Origin: Methylococcaceae bacterium UBA7658
Lineage (GTDB): Bacteria > Pseudomonadota > Gammaproteobacteria > Methylococcales > Methylomonadaceae
Direction: 5' to 3'
Assembly: GCA_002483425.1 (NCBI GenBank)
Contig: DLHW01000006.1
Coordinates: 1 to 15,280 of the forward strand
DNA length: 15,280 bases
Positions 1-7,569 of this stretch are shown piece by piece; the first letter of the stretch is position 1; every line of letters begins with the position of its first letter. Under the pieces are notes generated by a model. That model did no database searches and was not told the DNA's origin. It was given only the letters and a program-made list of their open reading frames with translations. Position numbers and translations under genes: made by a program.

Positions 1-51
1 TTTAATGTGAATTGTCAAATTGGTTTTAGATTTCCGCAATAAAATTTACAG

Positions 52-1251
52 CTAGATTAATTTAACACGAGCAAACTTTCTTTTCCCGACTTGATAAATA
101 TGTGTTGAGCCTACTTTTATAGCGAGCTTAGTATCGCTGATTTTTTCACCGTCGATTTTTACCGCGCCTTGATTAATCATACGCACCGCCTCCGAGGTGC
201 TTGCTGTTAAACCGGCGTCTTTTAACAAATTGGCAATCAGATAGACTGACGCAAACGAATTGATCGTAACCTCTCCAATGTCCTCGGGTATGTCGCCTTT
301 TTGAAACCGGGCGATGAAATTTTGTAACGCGCGCGCTCCAGCCGCCTCGCCACCATGAAACCGGGCGACGATTTCCTTCGCCAATTCGAATTTGACATTT
401 CGCGGATTCTCATCCCCGGACGAACATTTTTCTTGATAACTTTTAATGACAGCCATGGATTTAAAGCTTAATAGCTCAAAATAACGCCACATCAATTCAT
501 CCGAGATCTTCATAATTTTGCCGAACATATTGTCAGGCGAATCGGCAATACCTATAAAGTTATTTAACGACTTCGACATTTTCTGGACGCCGTCCAAACC
601 TTCGAGAATAGGCATCGTTAATACGACTTGAGGCGTTTGCCCATAGACCTCCTGCAATTGCCTGCCCATCAACAAGTTGAATTTTTGATCGGTGCCACCC
701 AGCTCGACATCAGCTTTCATTACCACGGAGTCATAGCCTTGTATCAGCGGATACAAAAACTCATGAATGGCAATAGGCTGACCGCTTTTATAGCGTTTGC
801 TGAAATCATCACGCTCCAACATCCGCGCAACCGTATGTTTAGCCGCTAATTGGATTAATTCCGCCGAAGTTAACGCATTCATCCACGTCGAGTTGAACAC
901 AATCTTGGTCTTATCGGGATCGAGGATTTTAAAGATCTGTTCCTGGTACGTTCTGGCATTGGCTTGAACTTCCTCGTGCGACAATGGCTTACGCGTCACA
1001 TTTTTTCCAGTAGGATCCCCGATCATACCCGTAAAATCACCGATCAGAAACAGTATTTCATGCCCAAAATCCTGAAATTGTTTTAGTTTGTTAATAAGAA
1101 CCGTATGCCCGAGATGTAAATCAGGTGCTGTGGGATCGAATCCGGCCTTAATCCTCAACGGTCTGTTTTCCTTTAATTTTTTATCTAATTCGGTTTTAAG
1201 TAAAACTTCCTCAGAACCGCGCAATAACTCCTCAATAACTTCCGCTTGCAA
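52..1251 (-). CDS. tyrS: Tyrosyl-tRNA synthetase
   Basis: Cytoplasmic class I aminoacyl-tRNA synthetase that charges tRNA-Tyr with tyrosine using ATP. The 399-residue protein has the class I HIGH-type signature HLGH at residues 46-49 and an exact KMSKS loop at 224-228. That places it in the KMSKS-bearing TyrRS branch rather than the KFGKT type of E. coli. The C-terminal ~65 residues (SEAVRMINQGAVKIDG and following) form an S4 RNA-binding domain that contacts the tRNA. Length is full for the family. The start is TTG (1249-1251 on the minus strand), supported by a GGAG Shine-Dalgarno at 1259-1262 seven bases upstream; no ATG suits better. It is divergent from the M23 peptidase gene, and a perfect TATAAT lies at 1303-1308 on its strand. 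The identification is secure. Confidence 0.97.
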   Translation of the reverse strand: MQAEVIEELLRGSEEVLLKTELDKKLKENRPLRIKAGFDPTAPDLHLGHTVLINKLKQFQDFGHEILFLIGDFTGMIGDPTGKNVTRKPLSHEEVQANARTYQEQIFKILDPDKTKIVFNSTWMNALTSAELIQLAAKHTVARMLERDDFSKRYKSGQPIAIHEFLYPLIQGYDSVVMKADVELGGTDQKFNLLMGRQLQEVYGQTPQVVLTMPILEGLDGVQKMSKSLNNFIGIADSPDNMFGKIMKISDELMWRYFELLSFKSMAVIKSYQEKCSSGDENPRNVKFELAKEIVARFHGGEAAGARALQNFIARFQKGDIPEDIGEVTINSFASVYLIANLLKDAGLTASTSEAVRMINQGAVKIDGEKISDTKLAIKVGSTHIYQVGKRKFARVKLI

Positions 1252-1302
1252 TGCTTTTCTCCAAAATACTTTCTAACCGTTAATGAACTATTAATGAAAG
1301 TT

Positions 1303-1308
1303 ATTATA
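1303..1308 (-). promoter_or_regulatory. Candidate -10 box for tyrS
   Basis: A perfect TATAAT reads on the minus strand about 50 bases upstream of the tyrS TTG start. No good -35 hexamer is present at 16-18 bases; the best is TTCGTG at 1326-1331. It is therefore a plausible but unproven sigma-70 promoter. The surrounding DNA is very AT-rich, so a chance match is possible. Confidence 0.4.
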
Positions 1309-1368
1309 AATTAAGGGTTAATAGTCACGAATAATTAATACGAAAGTTTCAATATGCCAATATTTTGT

Positions 1369-1397
1369 TTGGCGATTTTAAAAAAAACACTTAAAAT
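1369..1397 (+). promoter_or_regulatory. Candidate sigma-70 promoter of the M23 peptidase gene
   Basis: TTGGCG (1369-1374) and TAAAAT (1392-1397) are separated by exactly 17 bases on the + strand. The predicted start of transcription is near 1404, about 23 bases ahead of the TTG start codon. Spacing and hexamers fit sigma-70 well, but the AT-rich setting limits certainty. Confidence 0.5.
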
Positions 1398-1426
1398 TAG
1401 GCTCTGGACAATCTAGGAATATTATT

Positions 1427-2638
1427 TTGATTAAAATTCAAAGACTTAGAAATTTACCAGTAAACTCTCGAACACCGTTTATTTGCCTAGCCGTGGTTCT
1501 TGGGTTTTCTTCTTTCGCTGCTAGCGCCGAATTAATCGCCTCGAATGAATCTTCCGGGATAACTCACTCCCAGATCATTATGCGTTCCCTTAAGCCAGGG
1601 GAGTCGGCAAGAGACCTCTTTAAAAAATTAGGTTCTTCGGAAGCGCACAAAATAGTTAGCGCTAACGAAAACAAAACCCGATTTACAATAATCTCTACTG
1701 ATTCGCCGCGCGAATTTAAAGGCTTTTCTTCCAGTCGGCTTGGTTTTGCCGGTTTTTCCCATTTCGGCCGCCGCTTCAACCGCTACACGCATAAATTCAA
1801 CATGATGCAGCTTGCTAGCACCCAAGGAACAGTCGAACATTCTTTAGCTGCCGCATGTAAAACCGCTGGCGTATCTAACGACTTAATGGATCAGTTGACC
1901 CAAATTTTCGCTTGGGATATCGATTTCGCGACTAATCTACGCAACGGCGACAAATTCACCCTCGTTTACGAACGAGGCGGATTTAACGGGCAAGACGATA
2001 TCGTAGCGGCGGAATTCACCAACCGCGGAAAAACCTATAAAGCCGTCCGCTATATCGACAAAGACGGTTTTGCGAACTATTACACCCCGGAAGGCCACGC
2101 CTTACAAAAAGCCTTTCTGACTACTCCGGTCGATTTTGCCCGCATCAGTTCGCATTTCGACATGCATCGCCGACATCCCGTGCTTAACCGGATTCGCGCG
2201 CATAAAGGCGTAGATTATGCCGCAAGGACCGGCACTCCCGTGAAAGCAACAGGTAACGGTCAAGTGACGTTCTTAGGTAGAAAAGGCGGTTACGGTCAAG
2301 TCATCATCCTGCAACACGGCGACCGTTACGAAACCGTTTACGCGCATTTATCGGCTTATAAATCGGGATTATCTGAAGGCAGTACGATACGGCAAGGCGA
2401 AATTATCGGCTATGTGGGTCAAACCGGTCTGGCCACCGGCCCGCACTTGCACTACGAATTCAGAATCGACGGCGTACATCAAAATCCATTGACGGCCCAG
2501 GCCTCTAATTCAATTCCAGTTAAAGCGACGGAACTTGCCGAATTCAAAGCACAAACACAAGATCCCATCGCAAAGCTCAATATTGTTAAAGCAAATTCTT
2601 TGTTTGCTAAATCCAATCAATCCGTTAGCGAAAATTAA
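1427..2638 (+). CDS. MepM-like M23 peptidoglycan DD-metalloendopeptidase
   Basis: Predicted secreted zinc metallopeptidase that cleaves peptide cross-links in murein, acting in the periplasm. The 403-residue product begins with a Sec signal peptide (hydrophobic stretch at about residues 17-30, likely cleavage after ASA at 34). An N-terminal region resembling the OapA/Csd3 regulatory domain follows, at about 45-230. The C-terminal M23 (LytM) domain has the zinc ligands HxxxD (H259, D263) and HLH (H340, H342), plus the catalytic-site H307 in YAHLS. Architecture and length resemble E. coli MepM (YebA), though orthology is not proven. The start is TTG at 1427 with AGGAA at 1415-1419, seven bases upstream. 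It is divergent from tyrS and convergent with erpA. Confidence 0.92.
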   Translation: MIKIQRLRNLPVNSRTPFICLAVVLGFSSFAASAELIASNESSGITHSQIIMRSLKPGESARDLFKKLGSSEAHKIVSANENKTRFTIISTDSPREFKGFSSSRLGFAGFSHFGRRFNRYTHKFNMMQLASTQGTVEHSLAAACKTAGVSNDLMDQLTQIFAWDIDFATNLRNGDKFTLVYERGGFNGQDDIVAAEFTNRGKTYKAVRYIDKDGFANYYTPEGHALQKAFLTTPVDFARISSHFDMHRRHPVLNRIRAHKGVDYAARTGTPVKATGNGQVTFLGRKGGYGQVIILQHGDRYETVYAHLSAYKSGLSEGSTIRQGEIIGYVGQTGLATGPHLHYEFRIDGVHQNPLTAQASNSIPVKATELAEFKAQTQDPIAKLNIVKANSLFAKSNQSVSEN

Positions 2639-2664
2639 CTTTTCGTTGCGCATAACAAAAACTG

Positions 2665-2700
2665 AAAAAGGATTCCAGTTAACACCGGAATCCTTTTTTT
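2665..2700. terminator. Bidirectional rho-independent terminator
   Basis: A 12-bp perfect stem (2665-2676 pairing with 2687-2698) has a 10-base loop. It is preceded by an A-tract and followed by a T-tract ending at 2700. It lies between the converging M23 peptidase gene (stop at 2638) and erpA (stop at 2715), and by symmetry it can terminate both transcripts. Confidence 0.9.
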
Positions 2701-2714
2701 ATCGCTTTCTTTTG

Positions 2715-3059
2715 CTAAACAGAAAATGAAGAACCGCAACCGCAAGTCGTTTTTGCAGTTGGATTACGGATAACAAACTGCGCGCCTTGCAAATCTTCTT
2801 TATAATCGACTTCCGCTCCGGTTAAATACTGGATACTCATCGAATCGACCAACACCGTGACTCCGCCTTTCTCGATACGAGTGTCATCTTCATTGACGTC
2901 TTCATCAAATGTAAAGCCGTATTGAAAACCGGAACAACCACCGCCGGTCACATAAACGCGTAGTTTTAAGTTATCGTTGCCTTCTTCCGCAATCAATTCG
3001 CTAACTTTGGAAGCCGCGCTATCGGTAAAATTAATAAGTTCAGCCATCGCAATCATCAC
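2715..3059 (-). CDS. erpA: Iron-sulfur cluster insertion protein ErpA
   Basis: A-type carrier of the HesB/IscA family that delivers [Fe-S] clusters to target apoproteins in the cytoplasm. In E. coli these include the isoprenoid enzyme IspG. The sequence shows the three cluster-ligating cysteines: C42 in GGGCSGFQYGF, and C106 and C108 in the C-terminal CGCGSSFS. Length and the segments NLKLRVY and DPMSLQYL-like DSMSIQYL closely match E. coli ErpA. The first codon of the 114-residue reading is GTG (3057-3059), followed at once by ATG (3054-3056). A third possible start, ATG at 3045-3047, gives MAELINF and is the most natural by comparison. No strong Shine-Dalgarno decides among them. The gene lies downstream of argC on the same strand, about 50 bases from its stop. 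Confidence 0.95.
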   Translation of the reverse strand: MMIAMAELINFTDSAASKVSELIAEEGNDNLKLRVYVTGGGCSGFQYGFTFDEDVNEDDTRIEKGGVTVLVDSMSIQYLTGAEVDYKEDLQGAQFVIRNPTAKTTCGCGSSFSV

Positions 3060-3111
3060 AAAAAAATTAAGTTACGTTCATTATGGATATCCCTAGTTCC
3101 ATAGTCAAGAA

Positions 3112-4143
3112 TTATGGGTACAAGGCCAAGGTAAGCAAGCCCATCTCCTCCGGAAAACCGAACATTAAATTCATATTCTGCACCGCTTGCCCTGCTGCGC
3201 CTTTAACCAAATTATCGATAGCCGACAAAATAACAATCGTGTGACCACCTTGCGGCTGATGCAAAGCAATATGACAAGTATTCGCGCCGCGGACATTGCG
3301 GGTATCGGGATACGAACCCAATGGTAAAACATCGACGAAAGGCTCATCAGCATAACGTTGCGCGTAAATACTTTGCAGTTCGGCTAAACTAGCGTTCGAT
3401 TTAGCATAGAGCGTGGCGTGAATACCCCGTATCATCGGAGTCAGATGGGGCACAAAAGTCAAGCCGATTGTGCTTTTACTAATCAGTTGCAACCCTTGTA
3501 TTATTTCCGGTAAATGCCGATGTCCGGATACCGAATACGCCTTAAAACTTTCTCCGGTTTCGCTCATTAAAGTGGCCAGTTCAGCCTTCCGTCCGGCCCC
3601 GCTGACTCCGGATTTAACATCGGCAATCAAATCGTTCGATTCGAGCAAACCGTTTTCCAGTAAAGGCAAAAAACCCAACTGTACGGAAGTCGGATAGCAA
3701 CCGGGATTCGCAACAAGCCTGGCGCTTTTGACCGCGGCACGATTGACTTCGGACAAGCCATAAACCGCCTCCGGTAATAACTCTGGACTCGTATGATCCA
3801 TACCGTACCACTTCGACCATTCGACAACATCTTTCAGTCGAAAATCTGCTGATAAATCAATAACTTTTACACCATTGAGCAATAACGGCTTCGCCATCTG
3901 CATGGCTGTACCGTTAGGCGTGGCAAAAAACACCACATCGCAATCCAGCAAAATTTCAGTATCCGGCGCTAAAAATGTTGTGCTAATAACGCCGCGCAAA
4001 CTCGGGTAAACCGCATCCACGCGCGCGCCCGCATCACCGCGTGAAGTAACCACAGAAACATCAACCTCCGGGTGTAACGCCAATATTCGCAATAACTCAA
4101 CCCCCGTATAACCGGTGCCGCCCACAATACCCGCACGGATCAT
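3112..4143 (-). CDS. argC: N-acetyl-gamma-glutamyl-phosphate reductase
   Basis: Cytoplasmic enzyme of arginine biosynthesis. It reduces N-acetyl-glutamyl-5-phosphate to the semialdehyde using NADPH. The 343-residue protein starts with the Rossmann dinucleotide-binding loop GGTGYTG (residues 8-14). It carries the catalytic cysteine C149 in the ANPGCYPT signature and the conserved GHRHLPEI motif with H208, the likely general base. Length is that of the standalone (type 1) ArgC. The ATG start at 4141-4143 has a purine-rich AAGGAAGGAAA ribosome site just upstream. A promoter-like TTACAA-17-TATATA lies ahead of it. No other arg gene is visible nearby, so it may be followed only by erpA in its transcript. 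Confidence 0.97.
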   Translation of the reverse strand: MIRAGIVGGTGYTGVELLRILALHPEVDVSVVTSRGDAGARVDAVYPSLRGVISTTFLAPDTEILLDCDVVFFATPNGTAMQMAKPLLLNGVKVIDLSADFRLKDVVEWSKWYGMDHTSPELLPEAVYGLSEVNRAAVKSARLVANPGCYPTSVQLGFLPLLENGLLESNDLIADVKSGVSGAGRKAELATLMSETGESFKAYSVSGHRHLPEIIQGLQLISKSTIGLTFVPHLTPMIRGIHATLYAKSNASLAELQSIYAQRYADEPFVDVLPLGSYPDTRNVRGANTCHIALHQPQGGHTIVILSAIDNLVKGAAGQAVQNMNLMFGFPEEMGLLTLALYP

Positions 4144-4178
4144 TCGATTTCCTTCCTTCGTTTCAAGAAAAACAACTG

Positions 4179-4207
4179 TATATAATACTCAATAACTCGG
4201 CTTGTAA
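4179..4207 (-). promoter_or_regulatory. Candidate argC promoter
   Basis: On the minus strand TTACAA (4202-4207) is followed after exactly 17 bases by TATATA (4179-4184). This gives a short leader of about 25-30 bases before the argC ATG. A TATAAT on the opposite strand (4181-4186) overlaps it and could serve the divergent oxidoreductase gene, although its -35 region (TCGTTT, 4158-4163) is poor. Confidence 0.5.
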
Positions 4208-4219
4208 CCTACCTATGCT

Positions 4220-5209
4220 ATGCAATTACCTTATAAAATGCTCGCAATAGCAATTGAATCGGGGCGATTAATGCCTACCGAATTGCCAATCCCGGCACCC
4301 CACCCGGGACAAGTATTGATTCACGTCATGGCGGCCGGGATAAACCGTCCCGATATCATGCAACGTTTAGGTCAATATCCGCCCCCCCCGTGCGCATCGG
4401 AAATACCTGGGCTTGAAGTTGCCGGCATCGTTATCGCACTAGGGAACGATACCGGTAATCTGTCGATTGGCGACAAGGTTTGCGCCTTAGTGAGCGGTGG
4501 CGGTTATGCGGAATACTGCACGGCGTCCTCTACCTTATGCTTGCCCATTCCGGGACAATTATCGTTTATCGAAGCTGCGGGATTACCGGAAGCTTTCTTT
4601 ACCGTCTGGAGTAACGTTTTCGACCGCGGACGCCTGCAGAAAAACGAAACCTTGCTCGTCCACGGCGGCAGTAGCGGCATCGGTGTGGCGGCCATTCAAC
4701 TGGCCAAAGCTTTCGGCGCAAAAATTATCGTGACCGCAGGTTCACCCGAGAAATGCCGGTTCTGCCTCGACTTAGGCGCAGACGGCGCCATTAATTACCG
4801 CACACAAGATTTTGTGCAAGAAGTTCAAAAAATCACTAAAAATAAAGGCGTTAACGTAGTGCTCGACATGATTGGGGGCGATTATTTCCCGCGCAACCTG
4901 CACTGTCTGGCAACGGAGGGGCGGTTGGTGCAGATCGCCGTCCAACAAAGCCCGAAAGCGGAAATTAATCTTTGGACGGTGATGGCTAAACGTCTTACCT
5001 TAACCGGATCAACATTAAGAGCACGAGACGACGGCTTCAAAGCTAAAATTGCAGATAAGCTGCGCCAAAATGTTTGGCCTTTATTGCTTTCCGGACAAAT
5101 AAAATCAATCATTCACGCCACCTTCCCGTTGCAAAAAGCAACCGAAGCGCATCTGTTAATGGAAAGCAATCAGCACATGGGAAAAATTATTCTAACGGTA
5201 ACGCCATGA
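4220..5209 (+). CDS. PIG3-like NAD(P)H quinone oxidoreductase (zinc-free MDR family)
   Basis: Member of the medium-chain dehydrogenase/reductase superfamily, closest in character to the TP53I3/PIG3 quinone oxidoreductases. These are cytosolic NADPH-dependent reducers of quinones or other electrophiles; the real substrate cannot be read from sequence. The N-terminal GroES-like domain (about 10-120) includes AAGINRPDIMQRLGQYPPPP. It lacks the catalytic zinc-ligand pattern of alcohol dehydrogenases. The NADPH-binding motif HGGSSGIGVAAIQLAKAFGA begins at residue 148. The start at 4220 is uncertain: ATG at 4238 gives MLAIAIESG, which fits the family N-terminus better, and neither has a clear Shine-Dalgarno. 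A run of eight C (4382-4389) encodes the prolines. The stop overlaps the next gene's ATG by four bases, so the pair is probably one transcript. Confidence 0.9.
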   Translation: MQLPYKMLAIAIESGRLMPTELPIPAPHPGQVLIHVMAAGINRPDIMQRLGQYPPPPCASEIPGLEVAGIVIALGNDTGNLSIGDKVCALVSGGGYAEYCTASSTLCLPIPGQLSFIEAAGLPEAFFTVWSNVFDRGRLQKNETLLVHGGSSGIGVAAIQLAKAFGAKIIVTAGSPEKCRFCLDLGADGAINYRTQDFVQEVQKITKNKGVNVVLDMIGGDYFPRNLHCLATEGRLVQIAVQQSPKAEINLWTVMAKRLTLTGSTLRARDDGFKAKIADKLRQNVWPLLLSGQIKSIIHATFPLQKATEAHLLMESNQHMGKIILTVTP

Positions 5210-6069
5210 CCTACACCACACTCATTTCTACCGGACAACTCCTTAAACAGCTGAACGACCGGGACTGGGCGATTATCGATTGCCGGTTTAACCTCGCAGA
5301 CACCGAAGCCGGGTTTAAAGCGTACCGGTCCGGACATCTTCCGAACGCCTTTTACGCCCATTTGGATATGGATTTGTCAGGACGCACGGCGGATTATACC
5401 GGCCGTCATCCATTACCGAACGTGACGGCATTCGTTCAGAAATTAGGCGCATGGGGAATCACCCATCAAACTCAAGTGGTCGTCTACGACGACGCCAGCG
5501 GCGCATTCGCCGCCCGGTTGTGGTGGCTATTGCGTTACTTGGGCCATGATAAGGTTGCCGTTCTGGACGGCGGCATTAAAGCATGGCACAAACTGGGACT
5601 GCCGGTGACAACTGCCCTCCCGCATGGACAACCGGCGGTATACCGGCCTTACATCAATGAAGATCTTGTTCTAACAGCAATGGACGTGCAAAACGGCCTG
5701 GCGCGGAAAAACCTTTGCCTGATCGACGCCAGAGCGCCGGAGCGGTTTCGCGGCGAACAAGAACCCATCGACCCCGTTGCCGGCCATATTCCCGGCGCGG
5801 TTAACCGCCCGTTCCAGTTTAACTTAGACAGCAACGGTTTATTTTTACCGCCCGGAAAACTGCAAGAACAGTTTATAACGCTAATTCAAGAACAAAAACC
5901 GGAGCAAGTAGCGCATATGTGCGGCTCCGGCGTGACCGCCTGCCATAATCTGCTGGCTATGGAAAGCGCCGGGCTAACCGGCTCTAAGCTGTACGCTGGT
6001 TCTTGGAGCGAATGGATTAGGAACCCAAACCGGCCGGTTGCGCCGCACCGGAAACAACCGGTTAATTGA
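5206..6069 (+). CDS. sseA: 3-mercaptopyruvate sulfurtransferase (two-domain rhodanese)
   Basis: Sulfurtransferase of 287 residues that moves sulfane sulfur from 3-mercaptopyruvate (or thiosulfate) to a thiol acceptor through a cysteine persulfide. Two tandem rhodanese domains are visible: a non-catalytic one (about 8-130, with DCRFNLAD near its start and VVYDD inside) and a catalytic one (about 155-283). The active-site loop is CGSGVTA with C239. That sequence is typical of mercaptopyruvate sulfurtransferases rather than RhdA-type thiosulfate rhodaneses. The start is ATG at 5206, overlapping the TGA of the upstream oxidoreductase (ATGA, 5206-5209). The frame is open upstream, but an earlier start would intrude deep into that gene. 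Translational coupling is likely because no strong ribosome site precedes it. Confidence 0.93.
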   Translation: MTYTTLISTGQLLKQLNDRDWAIIDCRFNLADTEAGFKAYRSGHLPNAFYAHLDMDLSGRTADYTGRHPLPNVTAFVQKLGAWGITHQTQVVVYDDASGAFAARLWWLLRYLGHDKVAVLDGGIKAWHKLGLPVTTALPHGQPAVYRPYINEDLVLTAMDVQNGLARKNLCLIDARAPERFRGEQEPIDPVAGHIPGAVNRPFQFNLDSNGLFLPPGKLQEQFITLIQEQKPEQVAHMCGSGVTACHNLLAMESAGLTGSKLYAGSWSEWIRNPNRPVAPHRKQPVN

Positions 6070-6105
6070 TTAAGTTGAGCAACCAAAAACAGCACATCGG
6101 GATAA

Positions 6106-6137
6106 ATTGGGCAAACGATCTTACCGGTTTGCCCAAT
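6106..6137. terminator. Probable intergenic hairpin between convergent genes
   Basis: A perfect 11-bp stem (ATTGGGCAAAC at 6106-6116 pairing with 6127-6137) has a 10-base loop. It lies between the sseA stop (6069) and the stop of the lectin-domain gene on the other strand (6159). There is no T-tract on either side, so it is either a factor-assisted terminator or a 3'-end stabilising hairpin. Confidence 0.5.
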
Positions 6138-6158
6138 GAGCCAGCTATTTTCCGATTA

Positions 6159-7073
6159 CTAGAAAGGCGTATCGCCCAATACCGCCTTGGTTTTGCTGTC
6201 GCGGATTTCCGCTTTCGCCGCGCCAGTCGTTTTATTAATGCCCAAAACCACAATTTCAACCGCGCCGTTGCCGTTTTTATCCCGGCCTATGCCGACCGAG
6301 TTGGGGCGGAAAGCAGGCGTCATGAAATCAATGTCACTCACCTCGGCCTTGGTCTTGATGTCTTTAAGCAAAACGTTCGGGAAATTGAACTTGGTGTACA
6401 GTACGCCAATTTCGGGGATTTTATTCCCGCTAATATCCGGGATCATTACCATACCGGACGGTGGCGTAAAACCGGTGCGAAAAGTCAGAGTGGTCAACAA
6501 GGTGTCGGTTAAAGGATCCTTAATTTGCACGGTATGCTGGCCGGTTTTAAAATTAACGAACAGCGCCGCAATTTCGTCCACGCCGTTGCCGTTTTGGTCG
6601 GGAACCAACGTGGTGTCGATGAAGTTTTGGGTGCTCCATTCGCAGATATAGCCGAATTGGTTGATTGTTGCGAAGGTATCGCCCCATAAGCCACTCCATC
6701 CCCCATCAGCTATTGCAAGATAGTCTTCTTTATCACCGTTGCTCGGATCAATTGGCGACCAAGGCAACGTCCCCGGATAACCCAAAGGTTCGCCGGTAAT
6801 CCATTTCCAGTTGTTGGGCGTCGTAGCGTCGGTGCCGCCAATGTGATACCAGCCGTTAGACCGGCTATCCAGGAATGACGTTTTTATAAAAGCGTTTTCA
6901 GCTACGCTGGTGATGGTCGCCAGATGCGCGCTTTTAGCCTCGCACGCTTTTTTGGCATTGTTCCAGGTTATGGCGCCGGGTTCAAAAAGCTGGTAGAAAT
7001 GACCGTTGACCGGCCATGGCAAACGATCCGAATCGGCGGCGTACGCATTATGCACCGCCGCAAACCCTGCCAT
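6159..7073 (-). CDS. Secreted C-type lectin domain protein, probably phase variable
   Basis: Predicted exported protein, function not known. From the in-frame ATG at 7073 the product has 304 residues. A C-type lectin-like fold spans about residues 25-150, with HFYQLFEPGAITWNNAKKAC, SAHLATITS, YHIGGTD, WKWITGEP and the closing YICEWS. The canonical Cys pair of that fold is present (KKAC and YICE). Three repeats of about 53 residues follow, each starting with an acidic Gly/Asn loop: DQNGNG (D159), DISGNK (D213), DKNGNG (D265), followed by E-I/V and hydrophobic strands. They resemble FG-GAP or calcium-loop repeats. The 7073 ATG lies inside a signal peptide: the same frame continues upstream through RVSFFSRFSSAPCAAGLAL into an AAAC repeat without an ATG, GTG or TTG. 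The natural ATG at 7171-7173 is one base out of frame. Confidence 0.8.
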   Translation of the reverse strand: MAGFAAVHNAYAADSDRLPWPVNGHFYQLFEPGAITWNNAKKACEAKSAHLATITSVAENAFIKTSFLDSRSNGWYHIGGTDATTPNNWKWITGEPLGYPGTLPWSPIDPSNGDKEDYLAIADGGWSGLWGDTFATINQFGYICEWSTQNFIDTTLVPDQNGNGVDEIAALFVNFKTGQHTVQIKDPLTDTLLTTLTFRTGFTPPSGMVMIPDISGNKIPEIGVLYTKFNFPNVLLKDIKTKAEVSDIDFMTPAFRPNSVGIGRDKNGNGAVEIVVLGINKTTGAAKAEIRDSKTKAVLGDTPF

Positions 7074-7130
7074 AAGCGCTAAGCCCGCCGCGCATGGTGC
7101 GCTGCTAAACCTGGAGAAAAAGCTTACCCT

Positions 7131-7168
7131 GTTTGTTTGTTTGTTTGTTTGTTTGTTTGTTTGTTTGT
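7131..7168 (-). repeat. (AAAC)9 tetranucleotide contingency tract
   Basis: Nine perfect GTTT units on the + strand (7131-7166) plus a partial GT read as AAAC repeats on the coding strand of the lectin-domain gene. The tract starts four bases after an ATG (7171-7173) and ends just before the signal-peptide codons. A copy-number change shifts the frame between that ATG and the gene body. With nine units the ATG reads 22 codons to a TAG at 7105-7107. Eight or eleven units would join it in frame to the signal peptide. Confidence 0.9.
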
Positions 7169-7170
7169 AG

Positions 7171-7189
7171 CATGATTATGTGCCCTATT
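7171..7189 (-). promoter_or_regulatory. Ribosome site and probable native start of the lectin gene
   Basis: On the minus strand AGGG (7183-7186) is followed by nine bases and then ATG (7171-7173). This is the only start codon with a ribosome-site-like sequence ahead of the open signal-peptide region. It precedes the AAAC tract, which makes it the probable native initiation site when the repeat number permits. Confidence 0.6.
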
Positions 7190-7397
7190 TGTTGATTATT
7201 AGGTGTTAATGTGCAAAAACAATGACAACACAGACAACCGTACTGGTTTTTTTAAAAACGGACGGTTTTTCGCACCTCCCGATTGTACAATGCCGGAGAA
7301 ACAAAAAATTGGTAATATTACCTTGCTATCCCACTACTCGTTGTATGTTGCTAAATTATGTGTATGATTGCACCTTGTCAAAACATAACTATAAGCC

Positions 7398-7569
7398 CTG
7401 TAGGCTGGTTTAGGCGCACATGAGAACATTGACAGAATAACCGCGCGCCTTTGAGTGCGACGTAACCCAATGTTGGGCGGTAATCCAGCCGCCGGACGTT
7501 GGGTTACGGCTCGCTCAAATGTCCTGGATACATAACCAGAGCGATTCGCGAGCCTAACCCAACCTACAG
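7398..7569. mobile_element. MITE-like element with nested inverted repeats
   Basis: The 18-bp ends are inverted copies (CTGTAGGCTGGTTTAGGC at 7398-7415 versus the complement of 7552-7569; 16 of 18 match). Inside lies a second inverted repeat, TTTGAG...CGTAACCCAA (7450-7470) against TTGGGTTACG...CTCAAA (7499-7519), around a small GGCGG/CCGCC hairpin. There is no ORF. The CGTAACCCAA / TTGGGTTACG core is familiar from short dispersed repeats in many environmental proteobacteria and cyanobacteria, from memory. No clear target duplication is visible. Its right end is only 24 bases before the glnK start codon. Confidence 0.75.

Noticed and set aside
1088..1276. 62-codon open frame opposite the 5' end of tyrS
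   Set aside because: It is entirely antisense to conserved tyrS codons and is explained as a shadow of that gene.
7368..7372. TTGCA as part of a sigma-54 promoter for glnK
   Set aside because: No GG lies at the required spacing upstream. The only GG-N10-GC match further down falls inside the inverted-repeat element and does not resemble the full consensus.
7222..7413. 63-codon open frame on the + strand between the AAAC tract and glnK
   Set aside because: It has no ribosome site, its composition is not gene-like, and it runs into the left end of the inverted-repeat element. Most likely it is chance.
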